A program made the translations under genes and the position numbers. Positions 11,576 through 24,318 of a stretch of 64,000 bases of DNA are shown in pieces (the stretch's first letter is position 1; every line of letters begins with the position of its first letter). A model generated the notes under the pieces. It did no database searches, was not told where the DNA came from, and was given only the letters and a program-made list of their open reading frames with translations. This stretch comes from Marthasterias glacialis (Eukaryota > Echinodermata > Asteroidea > Forcipulatida > Asteriidae), in the NCBI GenBank assembly GCA_911728455.2, contig OU452224.1:558001-622000 (forward strand). Reading direction: 5' to 3'.

Positions 11576-12374
11576 AATTTTATAAAATGTCATCCGGCAC
11601 CAACTGGTTAAAAGGATCAGTATAAAGGACAAGCATTTATAATTTTGAAGCTCCCCTAAAAGCACCTTTATGATTATCCCCAAAAAGGTTGGAACTGTAA
11701 ACAAAAATTGATGAAAAGTACTTGGTTTGTTTACGCTCAAATCTCAATTACTAAACATCATAGCTGAGTCAAAAATTAAGAACTTGAATAGATAAACCTA
11801 CAGTTAGGTTTCACAGCTGTGGAAAACTAAAGGTTTGTTGTTGATTAAATAATGCAAGAAGGAAACAGACTTGATTCACACACTTCAAATTCTAAAAAGG
11901 TACAATTTCATTGTACCAAAATATGAAAATCAATGGCTCACTGGAAAAACCTACATTTTCAATGAAATGTATTGATATAATGTCTTGACAGCTTTACATT
12001 CTTGTTACCATATTGATGAAATGCTATCAATAAGATGTTAAATTATTGTTGTTATATATTATTGTAGAAAGAGGAAAGAAATAAAAGATGTTATATTACT
12101 TACACGCTATGAGCAATACTTCATTCTTGACCAAAAAAACTCACAGTAATGAAAGATACTCAGCAGTAGTTGTTTGTATTAAACCTAATAAGGAATTATT
12201 GACGATATGCCAGACACGTACTGTAATTCCCATGGGGACAAACTGGATTTCATTACACACGTTATTTTTTCTTTCAATGTTTTCACTGGATAGCTTAAAG
12301 GGGTTTGCAGAACAATGGGAAAGATTGACAAAATAAATGTTTAAAGATTTGCATAAAACTTTCAATGAATAAAC

Positions 12375-12434
12375 ATTGTCATGGTGAAAAACATCACTTG
12401 AAATATTGTCATGGTGAAAAACATCACTTGAAAT
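12375..12434. repeat. 30-bp perfect tandem duplication
   Basis: A 30-bp unit beginning ATTGTCATGGTGAAAAAC at 12375 is repeated without change at 12405. Confidence 0.85.
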
Positions 12435-14530
12435 ATTTTTGTGTGAAATACTAGTTTTTAAGAAATGAGTAAAACGATTAGCTTTGATCTCATGAGACCA
12501 AAACATTTACTATATTCTTGTGACAATGGCCATTTAGGGCAAAATTTTCACAGGGTGTTATTTCTTGTATTATGTTGGGTCACATTAAGGTGAATAATGG
12601 TCTTTGACAATTACCAATATTGTACATGTGATTTAGTGGGATAAGAACTTAAGACAACATGTCATTAGCCTTAAGACATTAAGAACATATCAAGAGCTCA
12701 TGTGGTATGTCAGAATTATTGCATAATAATTTAATTATATCACTAGACAACTCAGCAACCCTTGCTTTCTACCTTACATGTAATTTCATGTTTATTGTAA
12801 GGAACTTAATTTAGATTGGGCAATCAGCCTGTCCACCTGGGTCCTATTGATGGTTAGGATTCTCCTTGTAAATGACACCAAAATCAACTGACTGACTCAC
12901 TCTGAAGAGCTGAGTGCCTTCTTGATGAAGGGGTCAATAAGTTAATTTCTCAAAAATACCAAATTCACTAAATTTAATACAAGTTTTATCACTTGCAAAC
13001 AATCAAACATCTACTAATTTACTCTTTGAATGCACCACGGAAATTCAAAAGATTTTTAACTGTACAAAGAAACCTATAGCTTTTGTTGTGAATATTTTCC
13101 TGTGTTACAATTATCACTTATTGTGTAGAGGATGAAATTTCTTACGAATGATTTGCACAATTGTTTTGTTGGCTTTCCTAAAGTGAAGGTTGGAGGTTGG
13201 AAACATAACACAAAACAATTAAAATTAGGAAACATTGTTTGTGTACAAAGTAAATGTTTGTGACTTGGAAAGTTGTCGACAGAGGTTTGGTCAACAATCT
13301 GTCATCTCAAAAGAAACAAAGTGTAAAAGAAGAGATCGATAATAATCACAACATACCTTTGGAAATATAAAGTAATGCCTCTATTATTTACAGATATCTT
13401 CTTCACCTAAAATTGTCCATAAAATCCTTTTAAATCATGGTATTCAGTGAGTAAAAAACACCTGTAAGTTTACCGTGGATACAAGCACGGTCTTTAACAC
13501 TGTGTACATTGCGCATGAAATACACGTACATTGCTGTACATAAAATACCATCCATCCACACACAGAAACAACTAGACCTACTCGTTTTAGGGGTTTGGTT
13601 TGGTTGTGCGTGCTTTGGTGATAGGACTTTCGACCTTTGGACCTTTGGAGGTAGACGCAGTTTTTTCTTATGGGGACCATATGCTATTTTAAAACCATCG
13701 CAATCTTGAGATTGCGCTAAATATACTGTTTGATGCGTTTCACTTGCATGTTTAAAACTCCAGTTACAACTTTCAAACTTCGAGGGCGGTTTCGGGCGGT
13801 TGTAGGAGTAACAGACAGGGCGATTTTGGGCGGTTTGAGGGCTAAAGGGTTAATGATTCAAGATACTTACATGTTTGTTCTTGTGATTGACTGACAAAGA
13901 GAACCTGGAGGAAGACTGAGTTGAGATCCAAACCACACCCTCATTGGTTTCCAACAGATAAATGAAGTTTGCACTAGAAGACTGTAGATCAATGGATCCA
14001 TCTGATGATCAAATCCCTCTAAAAGTTCATCTCCAAGAAAGTTCATTCAAGTTGTCTCTTGCTCATAACAAACTGTTTACTCATCAGGCAGACCCAGCAA
14101 CAGCTTCTGAAATAGTCAGAGAATAAAAAAACACCAGACTTTAGAGACTAAGATTGAACTCAACATGATTGTAGCCTCATGCATGTTTTATAAATCACGG
14201 GTGAGATTGACAGCTACAATGAGGAATGAGGTTTGATGGTATTGAAAAGAGTATCATCAGAGCATGCTGCTTGCATTATAGAATATATTTATCAAACTTC
14301 TGACTCATTTGCAATTACTGTAGTAGAGTATTTGAGATTATTTCTTTTGAGGAATTTTGAAGCATGAACAGAGATGAGTGTGTGAGAAACTGCAACTGGT
14401 TAGTACTTTGTGCATCACAACTGCTGTTGCATGAACAGTTGTTTCTGATGACTAAATGGTTTTGGTATTGCTCTTTGGTACACTTTGGCAACATTGGTAA
14501 TTGTCAAAGACCAGTATCCACACTTAATGT

Positions 14531-14605
14531 CAGCACCGTAACTAGGGTAAAATTTTAGGGGGCACAAGGGGGGGCACGAGTTTTTCCTAGGGGGGCACTT
14601 TTGGC
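14531..14605. mobile_element. Transposon-end-like G-rich motif
   Basis: Sequence of the type CACCGTAACTAGGG followed by runs of GGGGGGCAC resembles the ends of DNA transposons or MITEs in many animal genomes. A sister motif (GTGGCGTAACTAATGGGG) is at 14826. Class not determined. Confidence 0.35.
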
Positions 14606-14795
14606 CGATTAAAACTGTAGTCTCCGTTTGTATTTTTCCTAAACAAGCCCCTTTTCAGCGCTCTTCTGACACATTCTGTGTGTAAATAATGAAAAAAGCT
14701 CTAAAAATGTAAAAGCTCTAAAAATGTAACATTTTATTCTGGTAATTTTTAATCTCAAAAGTCCAGATTTCAAATGGGGACACCCCATGTGGTGT

Positions 14796-14901
14796 ATTGT
14801 TACTACTTTTATTATTCACATTAAGCAGTGGCGTAACTAATGGGGGGTCACAGACATCAGTTATGGCACTGCTTAATGTGAATAATAAAAGTAGTAACAA
14901 T
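14796..14901. repeat. Perfect 35-bp inverted repeat
   Basis: Arms 14796-14830 and 14867-14901 are exact reverse complements (outer sequence ATTGTTACTACTTTTATT). The 36-base loop contains GGCGTAACTAATGGGGGG. It would form a strong hairpin and is probably a recent MITE or an inverted duplication. Confidence 0.85.
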
Positions 14902-15234
14902 AATGAATATTTATATTGCATAAAACCTATCTATTCTTCTGCACATTATAACAAAATTCCCAAAGAAATGCACAAAAAAACTCAAATAACTCTAGCTAGA
15001 AAGAATTAACGAATAGGTTTTATTTTCAGTTGGACCTAAATACATTAAGTAAAAATGGGGCGCAGCATTTACAAATGATTGGGCATCTGCGTTTGATGTC
15101 ATTGTTGCTAAACAAATATGTTCATATGTTCATATGTTATGCTTCATATGTTATTATAAAGAACTTGAAATGCTATTCTTTGTTGAATGGGTAACTCAAG
15201 TCACAATGGACTGCAATGAGAATATTGGAGGGAA

Positions 15235-15660
15235 TTACAGGTCAGTCTAGCAATGTCAAGTCAGTGTGAATACAATAAGTAGGCCTGTACAATAATCTTT
15301 TGACAATACATCACACACCCTACATCACACACCCTACAACACAAAGGCAAAATATAGAACGAGGAATTACTACAAACAGTATTACTATTATTACTAATAA
15401 GTGGGGTGTGTTGTGCTACCATGTATGTAACTCTATAGTAATAATTTTGAGAAGGGAAAAGCAGTCAGTGTGTAATGCAGTGTGAGTAGATCTGTACAGT
15501 AAATCTTAATACAATACAGAACACAGTGTCACACAGCATACAACACAAGAGCTAAATATAGAAAGGTAAATTTTCACACAACAGTTAGTCCTATAATAGG
15601 GCGAGCAGTAATATGTAGGGTGTGTTATGCTATTGTTTAACCACAGATATATGTAACTTC
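15235..15660. repeat. Diverged tandem duplication of about 230 bp
   Basis: A segment starting at AGTCAGTGTGAATAC (about 15258) recurs in diverged form from about 15463. Both halves contain CATACAACACA-like and GGGTGTGTT blocks. A perfect 14-bp repeat (ACATCACACACCCT) sits at 15308-15335. Confidence 0.5.
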
Positions 15661-16213
15661 ATGGCAAATACCCTGATGCAACCAGTTTTCAATCTGATAA
15701 CAGGAAAATTGTTTGGAAACAGAAATTAAATGAAACTTTAAAAAAAAAATCTGACCAACTTTTTATCGAGACACTTTGAGTTCATAATCTGTTGAAATCC
15801 TGGAGGTTGCAGTCCTTCATTCCGAAAGACTTGTTACCCATTTACAGCAGTGCTGTATCCTCGGTTCGGTGTACAGGCAGCCTCACCCATTTCCGATCAG
15901 TTTATTGAGCAGCAGTTTCTATCAACTTTTGAAAAATTTCATTTAGTTTCCGTTTCCGAACAATTTTCTGTTATATATCCAATCGAAAACTGGTTGCATC
16001 AGGGTACAGGCTTTTTCTTTAATAAAAATTTAATAATTTAAAATAACATTGCCTTCCTTAATACTCTTTTAAGAAGTCAAAGCGTTGCTCCTCTTTTTAG
16101 TTGTGTACAAAAAATGAAATTGAAGCGCAGTTTTTGATGGCAATTCCCATAGTGGAAAAATCAGTGATTGTGTAAGCGCTTGAAAACATTACAAAAAGTT
16201 TATGCTGCAGGAC

Positions 16214-16850
16214 TAGACCCAGTAACTGGGGCGCTGTACTCCTTTTTTGAGATTTTGACATTATCTGTCATACTAGCGCCCCAGTAAGGAAACTGCAACG
16301 GACAGGTGGATTTAAAAACACCTCTGTTAAAAAAAATGCCTTAGACTCAACAGAATTGCTCAAAATTCACAGCCTGTCTTCTCCAAGTGTTTAAGGTGAA
16401 ATAAAATGCATTTAATTGTACTCACGATCATTTTCTGTCCTCCAAATCGATGATTTGTAGGGCCTCCGACAACCCTGCCGTTACAATCGCCATTTATATT
16501 ACTAATGTCATGACTGTTTCCCGACTTGAAAAAAGCTGTATTAATGCTGCGGGGATTGCGTGTTCGCTCATGCCCGGACTTGTATATTGTTTTGCACAGT
16601 CAACGCAGGATACCAGTCAATGTTGCCATTGTGGGGTCATTGACACTACACAGCTGGTATCTTGTGTTGACTGCGCAAAACAATATTACAAGTCAGAGCA
16701 ATTCTGTTGAGTCTAAGGCATTTTTTTTACCAGAGGTGTTTTAAATCCACCTGACCATTGCAGTTACTACATATTCCTTACATATTCCTTACTGGGGCTC
16801 TAGTACGACAGATGTCAAAAATGAGTACAGCGCCCCAGTTACTGGGTCTA
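16214..16850. mobile_element. Mutator-like foldback element 1
   Basis: It starts TAGACCCAGTAACTGGGG and ends with the reverse complement. The inverted repeat is long: inner blocks such as TGCCTTAGACTCAACAGAAT at 16341 recur inverted near 16694. No transposase frame is present. The flanking bases do not show a clear target duplication. It is about 84% alike by eye to the element at 17060 in the shared parts, so two related insertions lie 210 bp apart. Confidence 0.75.
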
Positions 16851-17059
16851 GTGTATTACTTAGTATTAGTTCAACCAAAGAACAGTTTTAAGAAGAACAG
16901 TTTTAACACCTTAAAACTGTCTTGAGGATCTAAAGAATCAGGAACTTGTGTGACATTTTGTTATATTTGGATCGTCTGTAACTCCAGAGTTTTAAAGCAG
17001 TATCGATGTTGAGCATACCATGCCAGCTTAACTCCCATTGGTTGGAAAAGCATGAGAGG

Positions 17060-17783
17060 TAGACCCAGTAACTGGGGCGCTGTACTCCTTTTTAAAAAAT
17101 TTTGACATTATCTGTCGTACTAGCGCCCCAGTAAACAATATGTAGTAACTGCGACGGTCAGGAGAATTTAAATCACCTCTGTTAAAAAAAATGCCTTAGA
17201 CTCAACAGAATTGCTCAAAATTCGCCTACTGTCTTCTTCAAGTGTTTATGGTGTAATAAAATGCATTTAATTGTACTCACAATCATTTTCTGTCCTCCGA
17301 ATCGATGATTTTTAGGGCCTCTGACAACCCTGCCGTTACAATCGCCATTTTGATTTCTAATGTTACGACTGTTTTCTGACTTGAAAAAAAGTCGTATTAA
17401 CGCTGCGGGATCACGTGTTCGCTGATGCCCGGACTTGAATATTGTTTTGCGCAGTCAACGCAGGATACCAGCTGTGTCAACGACCCCACAATGGCAACAT
17501 TGTACAGCACGCGCTCGGCAATCATGACCAATGGAACTTTGTGGTGTTCGTTGACTGGTATCCTGCGTTGACTGCGCAAAATAATATTCAAGTCCGGGCA
17601 TCAGCGAACACGTGATCCCGCAGCGTTAATACGACTTTTTTCAAGTCAGAAAACAGTCGTAACATTAGAATTTAAATCCTCCTGACCGTCGCAGTTACTA
17701 CATATTGTTTACTGGGGCGCTAGTACGACAGATAATGTCAAAAATTTTTAAAAAGGAGTACAGCGCCCCAGTTACTGGGTCTA
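17060..17783. mobile_element. Mutator-like foldback element 2 with 9-bp target duplication
   Basis: Terminal inverted repeats of about 115 bp begin TAGACCCAGTAACTGGGG. Both flanks carry CATGAGAGG (17051-17059 and 17784-17792), a 9-bp target-site duplication as made by Mutator-like elements. A second inverted repeat of about 120 bp lies inside (roughly 17350-17475 against 17550-17670). Each terminus also contains its own small hairpin (ACTGGGGCGCT against AGCGCCCCAGT). It is non-autonomous: no transposase is seen. Confidence 0.8.
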
Positions 17784-17792
17784 CATGAGAGG

Positions 17793-19534
17793 TATTGATA
17801 CTTTGCATAGCTGTATTACTATTAGATTTTCAAAGGCATGTGTGTGTTTTTGAAAGACATTTTCTTTTAATGTTTCTGACATTATATTTTATACAGTGTT
17901 ACTGTTGGAGAAACAAGTGAAGCAGTCAACAACAAACCGTTGACCTATGTATGCTTTTTACAGTGTCTTTGTGGCACGTGTGCTTGTCTACATTACAAAA
18001 TGAGACCAGACTATTTGTAATGCGGAGCGCTATTACAAATTGATATAAGACACAAACATAATCCATTATTACTTTGAATAGACAAACCCTATTTTCACAA
18101 AATAGAAACTCAGTTTAATTCACAAGAACCTCACCTAAATGTTGGGCCTTCCGGGCGACCGAATAAGACGACGAAAAGAAGCCAACTTCGACTTGCAACC
18201 GAAGCACGAAAACTCAACACCGGTTTGACTTTGGCTGCTGTTCAGACTGGTATCATTCCAATTTGAATATTGATTTACTATAAGTGTGAAGTCTAGGAGC
18301 TAAACGTAAAATAGCGCCATCAGGCTACTCTCAAACTTATTTACAAAGTTTTTATCAACTTTTATACAATTTATTAAAGTAGGCGAAGGAGAATTAAGAA
18401 ATCAATTTTTAACAGATTTAAGAATCATCATGACCACACATGTACCCTTTTATGTACAGTGGTAATGCGAATAACTTTAAGCATCATCATGACCACACTA
18501 CACCCTATCACAATTAAATAACCAAGCATTTCGGCATAATTGATCAAAAAATCTAATTTAAATAAATGGCCACTTGTCATAACTTCTCACAAAACACACT
18601 AACTCTACTTGAGCTCGGCAAATTTATTATTATTTTTTTTTTTAATTTGATATTTTAACAGTTCTTGAGAAGTTATACATATACTACCCTGAGAGTCCCT
18701 GTGCATTTCATCCCTGGGAATGTCAAAGAATGCGTAATGATAAAGCAGCCACTCCTAGCCCATCAACTCAGTGCACATCAGATTTTTTTTGCAACCTAGC
18801 TTGTCTTAAATTTAAGTAATGCTGTGCATTTTTAAGCTGTAAATGACCAGTTTTTTAAGGAAATTCTTTAAACAATGACTGTGGTCACGTTATACACAAC
18901 TTTTAAAACTTGATTTTGGTCACAACTTGAACTTCCACAAGAACCATTTGGCACTGCCAATATCAGTCCAAAATAGGCTGGTTTAATAAGCTAGGGACAT
19001 TCCTAGGAAGAATTTAAAACCAGATCAGATCAGATAAAAAAAAAAAAAAACTCTTTTCAATGCTTTGGCCCACCAGTCAGAAATTAAAGTTAAATTCTTT
19101 ATTTTGATACAAGAGGTTGAAAACAACATTTGCCTCAAAACAAATTTTTGAATTTTGGGCTTAATAAATTTATCTAGCAATCTTAATCTGAGTAAGTTTA
19201 AAGAAGCTTATGCATTGTTAATGTTACATTGAGAGTACAACACCAGCAACCAATTTCATAAAACTGCTAAACAGCCAACTTTGTACTTATTGTGCATTTC
19301 CATTTCATCATGAGAAAAGGCAATCTAACATTCCGGAGAAAAATGAAAAATCCACAAATCCAGCTTGTTCTCAAGATAAGTGTATACTGGAAGGTTTTAT
19401 TCTGAATGTGTTTTTTTTATAACTGTTTATTTGAAGAAAATTTTTAAATAAAAATGGAAACTATGCATTGTGGTATAGGATATTAGTAAGATTTGTAGGA
19501 CTCCAGTAAATCTGTTTGGAGCAGTGAGGGTTTT
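17793..19534. other. Intergenic, nothing recognised
   Basis: AT-rich sequence with homopolymer runs (18635-18645, 19036-19050). No exon, RNA gene or clear mobile element was identified. Confidence 0.5.
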
Positions 19535-19650
19535 GAAAAGAGCAGGTTAGTTACTTGATGTTTTGACCATGGGCTCTGGTCGTCTTCCTAGGAGTGAACA
19601 ACAACCAGAGCCCACTAGTCCAGACGTTGAGTAACCAATCTGCTCTTTTC
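19535..19650. mobile_element. Palindromic MITE-like element, about 116 bp
   Basis: The left arm GAAAAGAGCAGGTTAGTTAC through GGGCTCTGGTCGT pairs with the right arm AACCAGAGCCCACTAG through CTGCTCTTTTC, with about 46-bp imperfect arms. No coding capacity. Confidence 0.65.
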
Positions 19651-20029
19651 ATGCCAACATACTACTCAAAATGAATTACCACATGGTGTCAACGCAAACC
19701 TTACCCATGCATTTTAAAAATCAAAATCACATATTTTGATTTCATATGTTACGTGCTTATTATTATAAACATGTACGTCCCGATGTTTCAAGATACCAGA
19801 AAGTAAGGCAGTTTAACTAGGAGTCAATGACAGTAGACACTTAGATAAACCAAAAGCACATATTCATGTATTTCAACACAACTGAAGTTTATTTTGTTTC
19901 CACTCACCTGTAGCAAGAAGGAACAACCTACAAATTGTCAATGACTGCAGGAAGCTCAATGAGGTTTGATGATAAACCACAAGGTCTAATCTGGGATTTC
20001 TTTGCACAGTGCTTTTTAACTCAAGGGCT

Positions 20030-20208
20030 GACTTCACAGAGCTGCTTAAGGACAAAATGTATCTAAGCACACAGCAATTTGCTTACCAGAATAAGGTTAC
20101 CAGGCAAAATACCATATCACACATGTACTGTCTTTGACTGGTTTCCTGCATAGATTTGCTAAGCAGCTACTATTCTGCTTAAGCAGCTTCATGAATTGAG
20201 CCCTGGCT
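20030..20208. mobile_element. Dispersed hairpin element E
   Basis: It begins like CACAGAGCTGCTTAAG and ends GCTTAAGCAGCTTCATGAATTGAGCCC. The two ends are inverted copies (consensus GGGCCCAATTTCATAGAGCTG). The middle contains GGTTACCAG and GACTGGT. Relatives occur at 23775-24315, 27975, 29845, 37445, 40060 and 53230. A MITE-like origin is inferred. Confidence 0.6.
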
Positions 20209-20439
20209 CCATGGTAAATAGATAATTTCAACACGATACAATTCCTTGGATCATTTTGTATAAGTCTCCTTCCTTCACAGTAATTTCATTGTATCATAAT
20301 GTACATGTGTTTACAAGAACTATTATAAGACAATGTTAATTGTATTAAAATAAATATAGGTACTATTATTAAAAGTTGGTATAAAAATACTAATATACAA
20401 AACAATAAGTGTAATACCAAGATTTGACAATAAAAATTG

Positions 20440-20800
20440 ACGCCCCTAAAAAAGATCATTATGAATGGGTTTAACATGTTGGAATTTGTAATTCAAATAA
20501 ACTTAAAGACAGCATATAGGACTGGTAGTTATCCAAACAAATTGATTTTTTCAATTTCAATCTGGAAGCTCACTAATTACAAACATAACTCATTGCAAAT
20601 CCTTCAGAGAAACTTCTTGTCTGAAATACTAAGTTGAAAAAATAGCATTCAAACCCAAACTCAACATTGCTTATTTTGATTGCAACAATCAAAATAAGCA
20701 TAAATATGAACACACACAAAATCACTGAAATAACAAAAACAGTTTTGGTTGTTTTCACTAAGATTGGATCCCATATAACAGACCTAAGTACTGATGATGT
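20440..20800. mobile_element. Dispersed element F copy with perfect 15-bp hairpin
   Basis: Contains TTTCAATCTGGAAGCTCACT near 20556 and the hairpin TGCTTATTTTGATTG-CAA-inverse at 20668-20700. The same two blocks recur at 41090-41260, and the first block is the core of the 61-bp array at 51 kb. Other copies are at 26850, 43905 and 62155. Confidence 0.5.
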
Positions 20801-21826
20801 CACGCTGTGTTTACATAAGCCCTTTTCTATGAAGCTTCGAGTCTGTAGTCCAGACTTGAATCCATGCTGAATCCCTTAAAATAAAGCACATGTCATCAAA
20901 CTGTGACGCCATCAGTACATGGGTCTATATGAAGAGATTTTCACTGGTTGGTTTCTCTGGCGTGTTTCTTGAAAACTAGATGAGAAATAATTTACTCTTC
21001 TAAGGCAAAAAAGGGGGAAAAAGGAAACATGGAGGGGAGTATTTTGTTCAAGTTTAGGGGAGGGAAGAGGGAAGTGTGTCCCCTGGCTGATGAACTGAGT
21101 GATGTGGTAAAAATTCAAATTGATGATTGGAGCAAAATGTACACAGTGTGCAAACTGACAACAGTGCAGCGCTCACAAAGTAGACACAATAAAAATTGTG
21201 TGTTCTTGCTGCACAGATGTCAAGGAATAAACTCATAAATTACTCCAATATTTAAACAAATCTTTCCAGACAGGGACATTTTCTGCTTCAGAACGGACCT
21301 TATTTCACAACCACTGCATTTTCATAAGCAAAAGGAACATCACTTTCCCGCAGTTCTTGTGAGTAGATAGTGACAGATGTTTCTACTAGTACTTATTTTA
21401 TGGGAAAAGCTTCACAGCAAGGTGGTCATATTGGCAAACAATGAGTGAGGTTGTCACTCCAAGTAGTGACGTGGGCTGCCTCATGTTTGAATGGGTGGGG
21501 CAAACACTGGGAAGGGGCCTTGAAAACACCATCTCTCAGTAAAAAGAAAATAATGAAACACCGTACGACCCAAATCTCATTCACCTCAGTTAAAAAATGA
21601 CATAACAGTTCCAATCAAACGAGTATTTTCATAAAGCCTGTAAGCAGACACTTCTGCTTACCTGAAAGCCCTTAGCAGATTCTTTATTATAACCACTGCT
21701 TATTGTAAGAAAAGCAAAAGGCACAACATCTTACCAGCAGTTCAAGAAAGCAGATGAATGACCAACAGTGGAAATCCATTGTGAATGGCACATTCACTGT
21801 CAAATCTTCTTGATGCCATATTCAAT

Positions 21827-22180
21827 AAACAGCTTACCAGTAAACAGCTTACCAGTAAATAGCTTACCAGTAAACAGCTTACCAGTAAACAGCTTACCAG
21901 TAAACAGCTTACCAGTAAACAGCTTACCAGTAAACAGCTTACCAGTGAACAGCTTACCAGTAAACAGCTTACCAGTGAACAGCTTACCAGTGAACAGCTT
22001 ACCAGTAAACAGCTTACCAGTAAACAGCTTACCAGTGAACAGCTTACCAGTGAACAGCTTACCAGTAAACAGCTTACCAGTGAACAGCTTACCAGTAAAC
22101 AGCTTACCAGTGAACAGCTTACCAGTAAACAGCTTACCAGTAAACAGCTTACCAGTAAACAGCTTACCAGTAAACAGCTT
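21827..22180. repeat. 15-bp minisatellite, about 23.6 copies
   Basis: The unit is AAACAGCTTACCAGT with A/G variation at one position. It is bounded on the right by TTTATGAAATTGGGCCC, the end of dispersed element E, so it seems to be an internal piece of that element amplified in place. Because the unit is a multiple of three, long open frames run on both strands (pentapeptides NSLPV and KLFTG). These are not evidence of a protein. Confidence 0.9.
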
Positions 22181-22459
22181 TATGAAATTGGGCCCAGATC
22201 GGCCAGACTTGGCTGGCAAAATAAATCTAATAGTACAAAAGTATCCAATAAATATGGCATAACAATCTCTTTCAAATACTGAGTACAAGTTTAATGTTAA
22301 AAATGGTTTTATTTAAGTATTAATATAACAAAATAGACTACAAATTTTGGTTAACAGCATTTCAAATGTAAATATCATTAATATAAAATGGAATACAACA
22401 AATATTTGGTATAAACATATAAAAACACATAGGCATAGATAACTGTTGTAACTATTAAT

Positions 22460-22575
22460 ATTTTTATTATTATATCTTTCTGGTAATGAAACCAATGAAT
22501 CTTCAAAAGTGCCTTGCACTGTGACCCGTGGGCCTGAAGATACCTGTGTAGATGATGAAGAAATGTCAGTAGGTA
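22460..22575 (-). mobile_element. 3' fragment of SINE-D
   Basis: Read on the minus strand it contains ACAGGTATCTTCAGGCC, GGTCACAGTGCAAGGCAC and ends GGTTTCATTACCAGAAAGAT. The full-length relative is 47950-48235. Confidence 0.65.
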
Positions 22576-23770
22576 AAAACTCTAGCAATCAGGTACTGTA
22601 GGGACTGAAAATCCAATCCACATGAAATGCTAAAGTCTGCCACAAGATGAGTGAAAAGCAGTTAGGAAACCACTAACCCAAGCTAAAGTGCATAATAAGC
22701 CATTTATGAGATAGATTGTTTATAATATCTGGTACATTGACTTGATTGGATACAAGTGAACACTCAAATTGGACTCCACAGACTAAAGGCACTGTTTCTA
22801 TCTCACATGGTTGTGGGCAAGATTTTGTATAGCAACCTCTAGATGGGCAAAGCCTGGTACCAATGTGCCATACATATTCATTCAGAATTGTGTACGAGTG
22901 TTAGACATCTCTTACGTAACTTCATAAAGTTTACAACGAATCATTTGACAAAGCAACTGAATATAGTCTGAGGAATTCAAACTTAAGCAGTAACTTGTGA
23001 CTAAGCAAGTCAGTGCACCAGACATTATTGGAATCCAACTTGCAAATGGCTGATTGCAAGTTAATTTCTTTGGAGATCATCTTGACATGAAAGTACAAAT
23101 TATTCAATTTGGCAATACATTCAATTATAAGAGTTGTTAAAGCAGCATTTTCACATCTCAAGTCACATCTCAACAAAGAAATAATTTCTTTTGGTAACAT
23201 TGTTAATACACCACAAATCTTAGATATCAAAATAACCTGGACAGTTATAATAATTTTCTTTTAGAGTAATTTGAAAGAGTTGATGGGGTTGGAAAACCTT
23301 TGAGTTCGACCATGACTGGTAATAACACCAACACTGAACAATCAAGATTATGGTTCACAACTAAACTGAAGACTTTGGAATGCTAGGTGGCAGCAGTACG
23401 TCATTAAATTGTTATTGTTTACATCATTCTGAGCATGCGCACACTTCCGACAACGATGGGTTTACCTGGAAAGTCTGCTGCCACATAGTCTATATGAAAA
23501 TCTCCAATTTGATGATATATTTAAGGTCATACGATGTGTATGTAAAATCTAAAATGAGTCATCTGCATTCCACCAGGTGGGTAATTAGTTAAGTTTCCAT
23601 TCAATTAGTTTTAAGTTTTAAATACATTATTTGGTTTCTTGACATGGTTATTTTTAAATTTTATGTATGTATGTTTCACAAAAAGTCTGTACACTTCGAC
23701 AAGGATTTCATGATATGGGCAAAAGCATTACTATATTCAAGCTGAATACTTCAAGGAGTCAACTGCCTCC
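22576..23770. other. Intergenic, nothing recognised
   Basis: No family-like open frame, RNA or clear repeat was identified in this AT-rich stretch. Confidence 0.45.
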
Positions 23771-23774
23771 ATGT

Positions 23775-24318
23775 CATGGGCCTGATTTCATTGAGCTACT
23801 TCAGCAGAAACAATGCTTAACAATTCACAGCTTAGCAAAAATAAGCAGGATACCAGTCACAAATGGTATACATGTTACAGGATATTTAGGCTGGTTAACT
23901 TACTCCGGTAAGAATTTTTTTGTGCTTGGCTAATTGTGCTTAAACTGAAAAGAAAACATTGCTCATAGATATTTACTAGAAAACATTGCATAACAATTTT
24001 CTGCTGAGCACAAATGAGCAGGATACCAGTCACAGATGGTATGTGTGAAATGGTAATTTGGCTGGTGAACTTTTTCTGGTAACCATAATTTTGTTGTGCT
24101 TAGCTACATTTTGTGCTTAAGCAGCTCTATGAAATAAAGCTGTTTAACAGAAAATACTGCTAAGCAAATTTCTCTGCTAAGCAAAAAATGAGCAGGGCAC
24201 CATTTGCACCAAAATCAACTTTATGGAACGTTGGCTGGTAACCTGTTTCTGTCAATCAAGATTTTTCTGTGCTTAGCATGTTTATGTGCTTACACGCTAT
24301 ATAAAATTAGGCCCCTGG
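23775..24318. mobile_element. Three head-to-tail copies of element E
   Basis: Copies of about 180 bp start at about 23775, 23960 and 24140. Each contains AGCAGGATACCAGTCACA or a variant, then GGCTGGT and TGTGCTTAG. The outermost ends read GGGCCTGATTTCATTGAG and ATATAAAATTAGGCCC. Confidence 0.65.

Larger units (their letters stand above)
9509..14530. other. Intergenic stretch without a recognised gene
   Basis: No exon with protein family similarity was found. It begins with the presumed 3' UTR of the discoidin gene; an AATAAA at 10205-10210 is one candidate polyadenylation signal. It contains the 110-bp duplication at 10105-10330, a SINE at 11170-11570 and a 30-bp duplication at 12375-12434. 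All short open frames here look random or lie in repeats. Confidence 0.5.

Noticed and set aside
21768..22288. Long overlapping open frames on both strands of repeated pentapeptides
   Set aside because: They exist only because the 15-bp minisatellite unit is a multiple of three. No splice, start context or family support.
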